Shown here: positions 1 to 12,790 of the stretch, piece after piece
Numbering within the stretch: the stretch's first letter is position 1
How the letters are laid out: each line of letters opens with the position of its first letter
Notes under the pieces: generated by a model
Database searches by the model: none
What the model was told of the DNA's origin: nothing
Seen by the model: the letters and a program-made list of their open reading frames with translations, nothing else
Made by a program: the position numbers and the translations under genes
Source: Megalopta genalis
Lineage: Eukaryota > Arthropoda > Insecta > Hymenoptera > Halictidae
Direction of reading: 5' to 3'
DNA: 64,000 bases
Assembly (NCBI RefSeq): GCF_051020955.1
Contig: NC_135015.1
Coordinates: forward strand, 9,249,616 to 9,313,615

Positions 1-610
1 CGGATCTTTTGTTTTTCCGATGTTAAACATTCGATTTCGTCGAGTCGAATTAGCAGAGCTTGCAATCAAATGAAAACCAATCTTCTTCAAATATTTTTTA
101 AAGATTTTTTCATATGCTAAATATTTTGAAACTCGCAATATCCACTAGTTACGTTTGTTATTATATCTTAGGCAATTTCACATCCAAATATATCACTGTT
201 CCGTATTTCAACGTAATAAGAATAATTCACAATTTTTTAACGTTAATTACTAAGTGAGTAATTGAGGTTGTAGCTTTATTAAAATTAGACAGTGAGAAAA
301 TGTTATGAACACGCGAGAATATTAAATTGAAATAGTATTTGTATGAAAATTCAATTTTTATTGTAGATAGTATTAAAATTCCGTTACATTGTCTGCTGGA
401 AATGTAAATTGCATTGTTTCCTAATTTATGCAACCTGCAGAATTTTCACAATCTCATTTACAGATGATTTTATATTCTACTGTTTTTATTCACGATAACG
501 AGTTACGTAGATAAGGAATCTTTCCATAGCACAAGAGTGCATATATTATACATATTTATTGTCAATATTTAATGGAGAAATTTTGAGTTATGGTTATTTC
601 TCAGTTTCCC
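1..610. other. AT-rich spacer, nothing recognised
   Basis: AT-rich DNA with frequent stops in all frames. I see no coding, RNA or repeat structure before the CT microsatellite. Confidence 0.5.
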
Positions 611-626
611 CCTCTCTCTCTACTCT

Positions 627-693
<67 letters not shown>
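611..693. repeat. (CT)n microsatellite
   Basis: Nearly pure CT repeat of about 80 bp. Two TACTCTCT interruptions lie near the 5' end and one TATC near the 3' end. Tracts of this kind are common in insect spacer DNA and tend to vary in length. Confidence 0.97.
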
Positions 694-694
<1 letters not shown>

Positions 695-3600
695 ATTACC
701 TTATCACGTCAGTATTATTATCCCTTTATGGATGAGGATTTTTGAGAACTCTGAGGACATATTCTTCTAACAATTAAATTACGTATCAAAGACGTCAATA
801 ATGGAAATAGAAAACTAATAATAGAAAATAGGAAATAGTATATCCTCTGACTGTTAAAAGAGTCAAAAAGAACAAATTCCTCTACGTTTGGGAAACATTT
901 GAAATTAGTTGTTCTAGATTGCCAACGTTGTATTACTTTTAACGGAGTCAATACTCAAGCGATGCGATAAAAGCACTGAACATTTACTGCATAAAACCTG
1001 AACAATTCTGTAGAATCTGCTAAAAGATACAATATATCTATTATTGGTTTCTCTATAGGATCAGACATACAAAGCTGCCGCCCCCTCCCCCCAATTTTCC
1101 CCGGCCCTTCGTTGCGATTAGCAGAATAACCGCGAGTCGACCCATTTGATCGCAATTTTCTCCGTCCGTTCCGCTCGTTTCCGAGTAATGAGTTCAACTA
1201 GTCATTACGGAATCGCCGAGAGGGAACGCTTGCTCGCTCACTGGTTCGCGCGCGCGAGAGTATTTCGTAGTGGATTAAAAAATGATAATCGACCGGAGGA
1301 TAAACGAAGAGCGGCGAAATTAGAATATTTCAGACTGACCTGGCCCACTAATCGAGTTACACTCATAATCGACGATAATGGCTTCAATTAGGTCGCGATT
1401 AGCGCGAACCCCGGAGGGGGTGGCTCGCACGTCGTGAAGCGGTGGCAACGTTCGCCGGCCGATTACATACCTGGAACAGAAAAGACAAAGTCGGCGTTAG
1501 AGAAAGCGATGCAGCTGGTATCCCGGCAAAAGATTATACCGTAATGCCGGCCGTAACTGCGCCGACGTTTGTTAAGCAACTATTTGATATCCGAGTCTCG
1601 TCGGGGAAACGGAGCCGTCGGATAAATGGTTGGGGAAGCACGAACTGCCGCGGCGAATATTTGAGAAACACGGGCCAGGTAGAATAATATTATAGAAATG
1701 GGGGCGTAGAATGTTTGAGAACATGGAAATAAGGGAACGCGGAATATTTCCGAGCCAGTCGAGTAATAGGACTATAAAACATACATGTGCAGAGACGCGG
1801 GGCCGGCTGTGTTAGACACAGCCCCCAGCACACACGATCACACTGCCGCGTTATAATAGGTACATAGAGCATCTTTGGAAACGCGGGACACGTCCCGAAA
1901 GGAACCACCGGGCTCCTGCGTTCGTTCACCGCCGTTCATTTTTATCGATTATGCCGCCCGCCGCGCCGCGCCGCGCCGGTAGGCAATCGATCCGCGAACC
2001 ACCTGGATCAAACACGAACAATACCTCCGGGCTATTTTTCTCCTGATACAATATTCATGGCTGTCCTTACCCAGCCAGGAAACTTCGCCACGGTCAGGAT
2101 ATCGGATCAGGATGAAATCTGTTCACTAACTTGATCGGCAGCTGTATTAGCATTGTTTAAAGTAGCGATCGACGGCGCGGAGCTTCCGGGAGTCATTCGG
2201 AGATTATGGATAAACTGCGGTGATTGATGTTCCCCAAGACGGTGTCTTTATGGGTTCAATTAGTCTCCTTAAAGTGCTCAGTAACGAACTAAGTAACGCG
2301 GCTAACGATAAGTCCACTGTTCTGAATTTTTAACTACACAGCTTTACCGTTCTAACTCGGCTCGCTGGAATACCTCGGAAGGCACTGAAAATGCTGAAAG
2401 AACTTTTCACGCGTGTGTAGTTATTTCAATATTTTCAGCACCTTCCGAGTTTCTATTTATTCCGAAGCTTTAGTTGAAATAAACGCGATGTGTATTTTTT
2501 CAAATAATACGCAGAATGTTCTTTAAACCTGAAGTTAAATTGAAAATGGAAAATCAAATTTTATCGGTCACAAAATTGATCTACCAAGTCAAGATTGATT
2601 TAGGAAGCCATTCGTCTTAAAAGGGGTTTATCTAAATAATATAGTTTTATCGTGCACATTTTGCCTGATTTTCCACTTAGGATTACTCGTTTCTCGTTTG
2701 CACCACCAGTTACATGTCACTTTGTGTATTAATATAGCTTTTAGGGTTAAATAGTAAGGTAACAGGGATAATGTACCTTGCTAATTTCATCCTTGTAAGG
2801 ATGTAATAAGGCAACTTATACGACACCGCAGCAGGATGAAGCTCTCACTTAAGAAGCCCATTAAATTATTATACGTAAGCTGTGAGAGAATATTGACGCG
2901 AATTCCCATTCTCGATTTGTATTTAAATTTAATTTAATTTGTTTCATTTATTTATGTACTGGCAAGGAACACTTTGTGGAAGTGCACTAAGATATGATTA
3001 TGTGTGTACAATTAGTTAAATGTGGAAATAAAAGAAAAGAATATTAAGCCTAAAGTATACAGAAAAAATCAAGAGAATCACGATAACGATAGAAAAGAGG
3101 AGAAGAGAAAAAAAGAATGACTCTTTAATCATTTTATGAAAATCGAAATAAAGAAAAACTTCGTATCAATTTATTTTGTACCGCTAAAATAAATTAGAAA
3201 ACCTCATCTTGATTGAAAGTATATTTCAAGCGAAATCTCTCTATTGAGAAGCCCGCGATGCTAATGAGCGGATCGTTATCAGTTCCCAAGACTTCTAGCA
3301 AACATTCACCAGCACAGTCCAAGTGAATCGAGGAAACAGTCTGCAAAGTGTATCAAGCTTATGTCAATACATGTAATATTTCTGGTTGACATCTGTCGAA
3401 GTTTATCGGCGAAAATGTTTGGTCGATGGAGCGCGGACGGTGAACGAAGTTCGAAACCGATGGTGGAGACTTCATCGAGGCCCACCGAAGTAGCTGCAAA
3501 ACTTTAATCATTCCTTCGTTTCTTGCCGGGGAAGGCCGAATGAGATGCAAGACGGCAGTCCTTATGATTAATTCAGCGCATTATCGTCAGACTATTAGAA

Positions 3601-6130
3601 GAATAGATTTAAATAACGAAATAGTTCTGCTTACACGGTTCTGTACTTTGCCGCCGTCCAACCCTGCACTGTCGACGCAGCTTAAAATACAGACGCAGAT
3701 TGAGTTTGGCAGTTACGGCGAGGGTCCTAATGCAGTTCTTCGGAACGGGCGAGCAGTTTCTGCCTTGCAAATTGCATTTTTAAGAGGCGTCATTTATTTG
3801 GCCATGTTCTCTTATTCTTTGTGAAATTATTTGCCCGACTGCCGGGTGCTAGCCTCTCGTTCTTGAAGCGCAACGAGTGAAACTTATCGACAGTGGCAGC
3901 GCACCGCATGAACCGGCTTCCGTAGAACAAAGTGGTACGCGTTACAAAAATTATACCGGAAACGCGGAGACTTGAGAAAATATTAAGCAAGTTTGCAGCC
4001 TTCCGTGTATGACGAACAACGAAACTTTTAGTGGAAAAAATTCAAGCGGATAGATGACCTCGATTACGTTTGAATGGGATTACAGGTGAGTGAACTGTAT
4101 TGTCTTATGCATTTCTTAACGACACATTGCGGATTTCACGCAATTGTGAGAAGAATAAGTAGATACATGAATTAATTAACTACGCACACTTTGTTAACGA
4201 ATAAGACCCGTGAGGAAGATTTCATATATAACGAATGCTATTTATTTTTTCTGTTATCAAAATCTAGGAATGATAGTAAATGAAAATATACAGGAAACAA
4301 AAATTGTCCTGTTCTGTAAGAGATGCTGATCAACGCAGCTGTGAAAGAAATTGTAGTACAAATGGTTAAAAACAGTAGATGAGTTCAAAGAATTTAAGAA
4401 CTCGGTATACAGGATTATTAAATGAAGAAATAAATCTCTAACTCGTGCTTCTTCCAATCGATGCAGAATATTATAATTATGCACGAAGAATCGCATTGCT
4501 TGAAATTCCAAATTTTCCAGTGAACATTATCAATCAATCAAGCAAATCCTCCGATAAACTACGTATTTAAGATTTATAAAATTGAAGTATTTCATTTAAC
4601 CGAATTAAAGTTGGAAAATTAGATTTTATAACATTCTTACACTTTAGGAAGACATAATAAATTAGAGTAAAAAAAGAATTTCCAAATCTGAGCAAATAAT
4701 TCCCATATACGGGTGACGTAGCAGTCAAAGCGTCAACAGATGTCATCGACGATCGAATGGGTAATGCTCGGAATTCGGAGAAATCCGGAAGTCGGCCGAG
4801 AGGTTCCAGCGTGGGAGAACCCGCGGCGAGTACAATCAATGCCGGAGCGCTAGACCGATTATTTGTGCGGAGGGGAGCGGAGGTGGGGAAGCATTTTTGA
4901 GGTGAGTGAACACAATCTGGAAGAAGCTCGAAGTTGGCTCCAATTTTCGATCGGTCGACGAACGCGGACAGTCGAACGCCGAGCAAAGAGGGCTGGCTGG
5001 AGTATTGCCAGGTTGAAACGGCGGGAACGGTCCAGATATTCACACGCGATCGTTTTGCAGCGGGCGAATCGAAAGAGAGTATGGGTCTCGCCGGTGAAAG
5101 GCAAGGAATCCGGCGAGGAGACGGACGCTTACCCTCCTGCACCCAGGGCCCTTTTCCTTTCGAGTCCTGAATAGAGCTAGCGTGAACTCTGACGTTCTCT
5201 GTTCTTAAGGAACTCGGCTTAAACTTCGGATCAATGCTCCGAGCAATTGCTTGGGAGTTTAAGCTGGTAGCTTGTCTTATCGACGGTCGACTCTCGCTCG
5301 GCGGGTGATACGGCCTCCGACACGGATCGAAGATCCGTCGGATAGACCTGATTTCTTCGTCGACCGAGGGGACGCTGGGAAACATCGGCTCGGGTATCCT
5401 CGAGCAGAGTTAGCGGGATCTTAAATTTTCATTCAGCCACGAAGTGCACAGGAGAAGCATCCCTGCGGTCGGAAGAATTAAGATTTTCTTCTTCTTCGAA
5501 GTGTTAAATTACCAGGAGCGAAGAGGTAGAGAATTGGTTGAAGAAAGCGATAAAGTAAAGAGAACCGGAAAAATCAACGTACCAGAATGTGTCGGCGTTT
5601 TTATGAACGTACTAAAAAAGTCTTTCGCGCCTTAGCTCATTGGAACATGTTGCATACTAGAAAAATTTGGACCTTTCTGCTTCTTGCCATTTAAGAACAA
5701 TTTTTACAATATTTTGGACAACGATTTTGGGATTTTACGTCGTTAATAGTTTCTTTAATGGCCAGAGAAGTTGATGCAACTATTAGAAACTGTTATTATT
5801 GTATTAGCTGGATTTGTAACAGCTTTCTATGTTAAGATTATTTTATTAATTATTACAACATGATTTATTGATTGAGTAAACATGATTTTATAATGTGTAT
5901 TTTTTCCTAAATGCTTTAGCTATACCAGAAAAATAGAAATTTACTTCTCCTGTCTGTAAATTCATTCACAAGATGATATTAATAGTATCTTTAAATATTT
6001 CCGCTGCTTTTATTGTTTCGTATGCCACCTATTCCTTCTCGTCATGAACATACAAAATCTAGACTCTGTTAACAATTTAAGAAAAATCAACTCTGCAATA
6101 AAACTAAAGTATTCTTAATCTTTATGAATA
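694..6130. other. unique spacer with GC-rich patches
   Basis: Mixed composition: CpG-rich at about 1080-1980 and 4700-5420, AT-rich elsewhere. The longest open frame in the window, 272 codons on the minus strand at 4567-5385, lies in the second CpG-rich patch. It starts with ATG but is Ser/Pro/Arg-rich, matches no family I know and overlaps open frames on the other strand, so I do not call it a gene. The patch could equally be a CpG-rich promoter or 5' exon. A small hairpin at 2331-2449 is listed separately. Confidence 0.4.
2331..2449. repeat. imperfect hairpin (inverted repeat)
   Basis: A 19-nt arm at 2374-2392 (CTCGGAAGG ... CTGAAAAT) is matched exactly by its reverse complement at 2431-2449. 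A second inverted pair, TAACTACACA at 2331-2340 against TGTGTAGTTA at 2414-2423, overlaps it, so the two stems compete. No function is evident. It could be a degenerate foldback or a hairpin RNA. Confidence 0.5.
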
Positions 6131-6748
6131 TGTTACCGTGAATGACCGAAATTGGGGATTGTCGACTTTCACCGGTGAATGTCAACAGATACCAAATACG
6201 TCGGTGAAAGATCGAATATTTCATTACATTGTTGTACATTCGGACCCTCTTCGGTGCGTGTCGACAATCACAGATATGCTCTGGAGGAGGTCCAAAACCT
6301 GTCATTGCAAAAGGAAGTGTTCCACAAATAAATGCAGTTGTAAAAGCAAGGGACTCTTGTGCAATTCAAAGTGTCATAATAGTTTAAGTTGTTGCAATAA
6401 ATAAGATTTGAATCACATAAGTAAGTAATTTTTTTATTACTATTATTTTCTTTTCTCATGTAGAATGTACCGTGTGTTTTAAATTCTTGGTCATTCCTTT
6501 CAGAAAGAGAGGCGAAAAAGTTACGTCACCCTTGTGGCGTTTTATAGCGACTGAATTACGGAGAAGAAAATATAAATCTCCAACATGTTCAACATTCACC
6601 ATTAGTGCATGGTGAATGTCAACATGTGTGTAAGTCAGAAATAAGGGTATTTAGCAAATATTTCGGACATACACCAAGCGACTATGTGAATGTTGACATT
6701 CACCGGTGAAAGTCGACATTCTCCAGATTTCGGTGTTTCACTGTAACA
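6131..6748 (+). mobile_element. TIR DNA transposon with CXC-like ORF, copy 1
   Basis: A 618-bp element bounded by terminal inverted repeats of about 57 bp (6131-6187 and 6691-6748). The outermost bases are TGTTAC ... GTAACA, and both TIRs contain GTCGACTTTCACCGGTGAAT. It is flanked by AATA on both sides (6127-6130 and 6749-6752), which suggests a 4-bp target duplication. Inside are a Cys-rich reading frame (6138-6404) and a palindrome around 6593-6620 that reuses the TIR word ATTCACC. The copy at 12791-13411 is almost the same sequence. The small size means it is non-autonomous, probably a deletion derivative that keeps the last part of a transposase gene. A 4-bp duplication is known from Sola and some Academ elements, but I cannot assign a superfamily. 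Confidence 0.85.
6138..6404 (+). pseudogene. Cys-rich (CXC-like) transposase C-terminal remnant
   Basis: Open frame of 88 codons ending in TAA inside the TIR element. It has no convincing ATG start, and its first codons lie in the 5' TIR, so it is best read as a C-terminal remnant. Residues about 56-88 carry the spacing C-x-C-x3-C-x4-C-x-C-x6-C-x3-CH, with core CHCKRKCSTNKCSCKSKG, ending in CCNK. This resembles the tesmin/TSO1-type CXC zinc-binding motif and the Cys-rich tails of several eukaryotic transposase-like proteins (family knowledge). No catalytic acidic residues are present. The frame is intact in both copies, with few substitutions, for example a Gly/Glu change just before the LLC residues. 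An expressed micro-protein is possible but unsupported. Confidence 0.6.
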
Positions 6749-7798
6749 AATACACATACCGTTTCATATTTTACAAATCTGCAGGTGCCACAGAAACGCC
6801 ACATGAAACCATGTGTCATTTGAATACTCTTGAACCTGCATATTTTTATTGCTTCAAATCTGTTAGAAAGAGATCAGAACATTAGTATGTTTCTATCTGT
6901 AAATTTTGTATGTCGTGTTTTCTTCGTCATTTCTCACGCGCGATTATTGTGTGAAAGAAAAAAACTAAAAAAGAAACAACCGTGCAGTCATAGCCCAAGA
7001 GTGCAGACATTGCGACTACGGGCGTATTTTAAGCATCCGCTTTCGAAAAGAAGAGTATAGCAGTTCGAACGTCGGCATGAACGTCGTACGTGCGAACGAA
7101 AGCCAATTTTGATGTTACCGAGCATCACAGCGCGGCGCTAGTCTGAGAGTCTGAGAGTAGTCTACTTGCACGAGACACGGTTACGACCGCAGTATCGTGA
7201 AATTTCTTGTTCGGTGGTCCCTGGCACGAGGCTAAAGGAGTGCAATTTTAAGCGTGTCATCCTATTTACCGCTGAACACGCGTTTAGCACGCGCCGTGAG
7301 AACGTTTTTAGCTCTTGAGGATCGGTTGTCGGGCAACTTGGTAAATCTGATGAGTATATTCGCGGTGACATAGATGATAAGGGAGATTAATATCACCTTC
7401 CTTAACAACAACGAGAATTTGATAAATTAACCTTAACATTCTTCGTTAAGCACGAACAGCAATACGGTCTCTCACATCTCATGCTACATATTGTCTATAC
7501 GATCATTCATAGTTACTGATTTCTTTTCAAACCGTGTCTACAGTAAAACAATCTCGCACATATGGTTTTAACAAAGAGTTAAATTGAATTCGCACAATAT
7601 GCAACTAACATTTTATATCACTTTGTTTCTTTATATTTAACCAGCATTTTATCACATTACTTTGTTTCTTTATATTTTGTCCATAGCTTCGATGAGTCCT
7701 TTCCAACCAGAGTTGGGAAATATTTGGATTGTTTCGAATAAATATCTATTCAAGATAATTATATCCGAATGAATTCGTTTTAGTCGAATTTTTATTCG

Positions 7799-7860
7799 AA
7801 TAATTCTTTATTCGTCAGTCCGTCATTCGAATAATTCTTTATTCGTCAGTCCGTCATTCG
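7799..7860. repeat. 31-bp tandem duplication
   Basis: Two exact adjacent copies of a 31-bp unit that starts AATAATTCTTTATTCG and contains CAGTCCGTC (7799-7829 and 7830-7860). Flanking TTCGAAT words suggest an older, larger array. The perfect identity points to a recent slip duplication. Confidence 0.85.
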
Positions 7861-9280
7861 AATAAAATTTTGGGCAACTACGTCAGCATAATAAACGTAG
7901 CACAGTGATACTGACAATTAAATTACAGTTTGTATGTACTTACGAAAGAGTCACGATTTGAGCAAACTCTAGCATAATTCTTATTTCATCGTAGACTTTT
8001 CAGTGTTCTCACCAGAATATAATTCATTTCTTGCGGGCTACTTATGACGCTCTATACACAGTATTTGCAGCCACCGGAACAAGATTAGCAAGTGAACGCA
8101 TCCGATTAATTTTTATTGGCGAACTCGGACGGCATTCCCTTCTCTCCCCGGACGTCGTCGACGGAGCGAAGAAGAAAGGCGGTTCCGAAGAAATACTGGT
8201 CCCCGCGGAATCTGCTATCAAGATACCGCGAAGAATAATTCCCTTCATATCTCAGCGTAACCCATTGATCGTAAATCGAGGGGAAACTCCGCGGAAGGAG
8301 CGGAGCGAAGTGAAAACCGCTGGAACGCGGCCGCGCGAACGGCGAACTTTTCGAATCGTGGGAACGACGGAAAAAACATCTGCTTCCATTCGGCTCCATT
8401 ACGCGCGACGTTCTCCTTGGAAGTTCGAAGCAAATACCGCGATTCCCATCCCGTTTCGAGTCATGGGTTTCGGCCGAGCGGTTTCGGAAATCGAACGATC
8501 GTCCCCGGAACTCCGGGTTTCCCTTTATTTCTGCCAGAGTTTGATGGTCGTCGCCCGCGCATAACTTCGCGCTTCGCATGATTCGATCCATCAAACCTTG
8601 ACAAACACGCGGTGCCGTCAAAGCACCGGGAATCTTAAACTTTTCCGAGCTGAGAACGGAGTACCAGACCCTTGCACCTTTACTCGGATACAAAGTACGT
8701 TAGCCGTTCCATTGCACTCAACGGGGAGCGTTTGAGGTGGAAACGTTATGGTATGAAGTGGAATGTCGTCAAAAGGATGCATTATTCAGCCGGTAGCATT
8801 TATTATTTCTTATACGGCTTCTCTGTCGACCGCGTCACTTTGCCTTCTCCTTGCTGCGGGATTTCTGTTCTTCCTTCGTTCGACTTTTCTCTTAATGCGT
8901 TTCCCGAGCAGGCATTCTTGCGTGACTTTCCGTTCACGCTAAAAGGACCGTCGCTGGTTCACAGAGGGACATGCGATAAAAGATCGCGACGCTCCTACGT
9001 GGAATTGAACAGTAAAAGATTTTCATAGGACGCGAACCAATGGTGTTGCAAGAGGTTTAAAGCTGTCGTCTGAGTAGCTTCTTTAGACGATAATGAAAGA
9101 GAAAGTTGCTCACAAAGATGGACAAACTTTAAAGTCAATTTTTTCAAAAACCGAATAAGAGAATGTTAGACCAAAATTTGTTTCGTATTTTTTTCATGTA
9201 GAATCATCCTCTGCTCGATTGTATTACGAATTTCGGCCCACCTTGTATTTATTCTTTTTCTTATTTCAGTCAATATGTTG

Positions 9281-9304
9281 GCTGTCGGATACTGAAAGGG
9301 TTAA
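9281..9304 (-). mobile_element. orphan TTAA-type transposon end
   Basis: On the minus strand this reads TTAA then CCCTTTCAGTATCCGACAGC. That is the look of a piggyBac-type end (TTAA target, CCC start). It resembles the TTAA-CCCTTGCAGTATCGGCGG ends at 52036 and 54668. No matching partner end was found nearby, so this is either a truncated element or chance. Confidence 0.3.
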
Positions 9305-10799
9305 AATAGTTCTGCGATTGCAAACAATATTTACTCATCTGTTTTGAAAACTGTTAAATGTAAACGAAAAATTCGTTCGTAAGGTATATGTGTTTTCTCA
9401 TGTAAAAATCATTCACATGGATTTGAATAAAAATGGATTTATTTAAAATATGCATACGTATAAAAATATATCGTCTTCTATGAATATATGGAAACAAATG
9501 TACAATGTAAATCTATGAAACCATAAAAATTCATAGCAGCTTCGGATTTACAAGTTGGCGTTGTTGACTGCAACATATGAATATGTAGCGCATGCAATAT
9601 CTTTCAGAAAGTTGAAAACTATTTTATTCATATTTTGAGTATTGGTAATGATTCGCATGTATAAATGCAAAATCAACATTACCCAGAAAAATAAAATTCG
9701 TAGAAAACATTGTTTCGCATATTTTTCACCTGTCACATTTTTATTTGGACAAATGAGTTTTTCAAAAATTTGCTCGAATAAGCCAGAATGCGCGATTTTT
9801 ACATTTAAATACACTTTTCGTATGCAGTTTCATTTTTCTGGATTTGATCATTTTGGTCGAAAAGAGTATGCTCCCGGAAACAGCCAACTAGTGTGTTTCG
9901 TAGTTTTAAATCTCACGTTGAGAATGTAGCATTAGTCGAGTTTGAGCATTCGGTCGACTCGTCAGACGCTTTTACTTCAGCAATGGAGCCAGTGTTTGAA
10001 CTGACATAATCCGGGTTGTTGCGCAAAAATACTGGCCAATTAACTCGACTCGCGACGACACACGCAGTTGAAAAAATGCTGGGCGAAAACGAAAGGCAAG
10101 CGTGCGTAACGAGCACTTCATTTTCGTATTCCGCTGGAAGAATTTCTTCAACGGCAGAGCATATTTTTTCGCATTTGCCACTGCTATTGTCACGTAGCCA
10201 TCTTTAAACGAATTAAATGCCTCCGTTATCACAACACCAAAAGTAAACTATATACTTGGATATAAAAACTATTTTATTATTTTCTCCAACTTGCTTTTGC
10301 CAGAAGCAAAGACGTACATTTTAACGGTGCTTACAAAAAGTTCTCAAAAAAATGTAGACTGTTGGTGATTAGATTTTACAGTAAAGAGATGCAGTTGCCA
10401 AAATGTTAGCATGTTTGGTGCCACCGTAATACATGTACAAAGGCCACGATCTCATATTCTGTGCGCATAGTGTCAAATTAATTCCGTCCAGGTTGTACTA
10501 CTTTGTTAAAATTTTTAGTTCTATTACACGAAGTCTCTTCTTTACTTGTTAATCGCGACTACAACAATTGAAAGAAATTTAATCATTAATTTGACGTCGA
10601 TTAATTTTTTACCCAACGCTGCTTTCAAATATGATACTCGTTTAATTCCATATTAATTAATATTAATATTAATTCCATAAGAAAACATCCTTAAACGTCA
10701 CGTTTTCCTCAGACTGTTAACTAGGCATGAATTATTAGATGGCTTAATATTGGCAACCAACCTTTACATTTGCAGTTTGAAGATATGAAATAATATTAT

Positions 10800-11217
10800 T
10801 GTTGAAATTTTAGCTTCGAACAAAAATTAATCTATAGTTTACTTAGTAAGATATCTTCAGTTAAGATATCGGTTTACATTTCGCCGGCTCCGTAAGCGGG
10901 CAGCGACGGTGATGTAAACTGTATATATTAGATGCCGCGATACATCATCGCCGGTACCTTTTGATATACATCGTGCCCTGACTGTTTGAGGGTCCCAGCG
11001 TCACGTATACAATGTAAAACGCGACAAATAAAACGTCTCTGATTGGTGGACACGACGAACCCAAAAAGGGTATAAAAGAAGCGTTTCTTCTTACCGGATT
11101 CCCAGTAGAGTTTGGTCGCTCGATCGGTTTCGCTCATATACCTTCTCTCAATAAAGGATTAAAATAAAGTCTTCTAAAGCAAAGAATTAGAATCATTTCC
11201 ATTCCATAATCCCAATA
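10800..11217 (+). mobile_element. solo LTR, family A, plus orientation
   Basis: A 418-bp LTR flanked by ATTAT on both sides (10795-10799 and 11218-11222), a 5-bp target duplication. It begins TGTTGAAATTTTAGC and ends CCCAATA; the relative at 35621-36046 ends CCCAACA, so the canonical CA terminus has mutated here. It has an internal TATA box (GGGTATAAAAGA at 11071) and an AATAAA signal at 11150, the expected U3 and R/U5 order. There is no primer-binding site, polypurine tract or gag-pol next to it. Homologous recombination between two LTRs of a former full element is the usual cause. A 5-bp duplication fits Gypsy, Copia or BEL/Pao, so the superfamily is open. Confidence 0.85.
11068..11155 (+). 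promoter_or_regulatory. LTR promoter and polyadenylation signals
   Basis: TATAAAA at 11071-11077 is followed about 75 bp downstream by AATAAA at 11150-11155 inside the solo LTR. Both signals are conserved in the inverted relative (around 35771-35776 and 35691-35696, minus strand). This LTR could still drive or end transcripts of neighbouring DNA. Confidence 0.6.
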
Positions 11218-11222
11218 ATTAT

Positions 11223-12786
11223 CATACCAATTTGAATAGTTGCATTAGGCAGACGATTGATAAAGTATTGTAACCATAAATACCGCGAGTAAAACAAGCG
11301 TGCTGATGAATTATAACTGATTGTTCTGTGTCGCCGCGCCATGTTAGATATTCCGCACGGTCGTACTCACGCGACAGAAATTACCCGGTGTATTTTCGCA
11401 AACGCGACGGCGACTGTATTCTGGGAAAAGGTATCGCGCATTCTTAGCGACAGAACGAGGGGATGTCGAGTGTGTTGTACTGATTCGGGTGATTATTCGG
11501 CTGACGGATATCAATTAACTATGGAAACGCGACTGGCAATCCGGAGCTCGATCGGCTGGTCGAATAATTTCGTGGAGCTTTTTTCGCGAGCGTGGAACGC
11601 GGTGAATTATGTTGACGACCCGAACGGTAATGGACGTCGTCTCAATTATCGTGTATCATTAGTCCAGTCCCGACACCATTAAATAAAGTATGAACGACAC
11701 GCGCGCGGATCCTCGTTTTTCTTCGGCAGTATGTCGCAATAAAATCCGGAACTGCGTATCAATTATTCGAGCGAAACTCCGCGTCGCATAGCTAATTCAT
11801 TAAGGGAAATTACGGCGCGTCGGTGTGCCACTTAAAGACACGAAATGACCTGTAGGAAACGACGGTTGCCAACCGACATTGGGGCTGAGAACGTAAAGGG
11901 GATAGAACACGGACTAGAAAGGAAGGTAGCCAGATATCCGAGTTAATCATACTCTTTTATTAGAGCAATTTGCCGATCTAATTATTATATGGAAATTTCC
12001 TTTTTCCCGCGGCGGTCGTTCCTACAATTTTTCTTTTAGAAGTTCCGAACTACCTTCAGGCCAATCTACTCGTTGCTCCGGTCTCTTTGCGCGTCTCCTT
12101 TTCTCCCGCAACGGCCGACTCACGTCACGAGTAAAGGACGTATCTCCTCCTCTCTTTATGTCGAATGCTTTAAAAGTTCGCCATCGCGCGGGAACTTTTG
12201 TCTCCCGCCTTTGAAATTAACCCTCCCGCCCTCCGTCCCGTGAACCCCTCGACCGCAGATTCGGCCGCTTCGTTCCCTCTCCGCGCCGACCCAGGACATT
12301 AACACGATGGTCATTTACTTCGTTGTCGCGATAAGGCCGCCGGCGGTCGGTGTAATTATATTTTTAAACGGTGCCGTGGCTACGTAGGATCTGGACACCT
12401 TCGCCCGATGGTTCGCGCCGTCGTTTTACTCCCGACCGACTTCTCCGTGCTGCTGGGAAACAGTTGTCAGGACTAGACGATTTACAGGGTCTCTCTTCCT
12501 TAACGACTCCCAATGATATATTTTTGAATTCTTTAATAAGAATGCTAATGAACGAGGGGTTTTTTAATGTTCGGGGTATGCTTGTCAATCTTTGGAGCTT
12601 TGCATGCTTTCTGGTGCAACAAATTAATCACAGCAAATCGTTTAAATATCTACAAAAATTATCATCTCGCAGTTATCCATCAACGGCAAGCGGTGTAACT
12701 TGTGGCTCTTGAACAGACGGATTACTTTTCTTACTGTTGAGGCTTTCGGGTGTAAGATGGTTCTTATATTGTGCTTTCGAGTATTG
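11223..12786. other. spacer between solo LTR and TIR element
   Basis: CpG-rich from about 11330 to 12480. An ATG-initiated 113-codon frame at 11341-11682 is followed at once by TAAATAAA, but it has no domain I recognise and no splice context. A second 113-codon frame at 12371-12712 is equally anonymous. I treat both as unproven. Confidence 0.35.
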
Positions 12787-12790
12787 TATA

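Larger units (their letters stand above)
6753..10794. other. spacer, AT-rich with a CpG-rich block
   Basis: Mostly AT-rich unique DNA. About 8030-9030 is CpG-rich, and there long open frames occur on both strands at once (177 codons plus, 195 codons minus). That is the pattern of low stop density rather than of a gene; neither frame has a recognisable domain. A 31-bp tandem repeat and an orphan transposon end are listed separately. Confidence 0.4.

Noticed and set aside
8031..8693. Overlapping frames of 177 codons (+) and 195 codons (-)
   Set aside because: Both strands are open in a CpG-rich patch with few stops. No domains, and the two cannot both be genes on this evidence.
10928..11137. 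69-codon minus frame
   Set aside because: Lies antisense within the solo LTR; not a gene.
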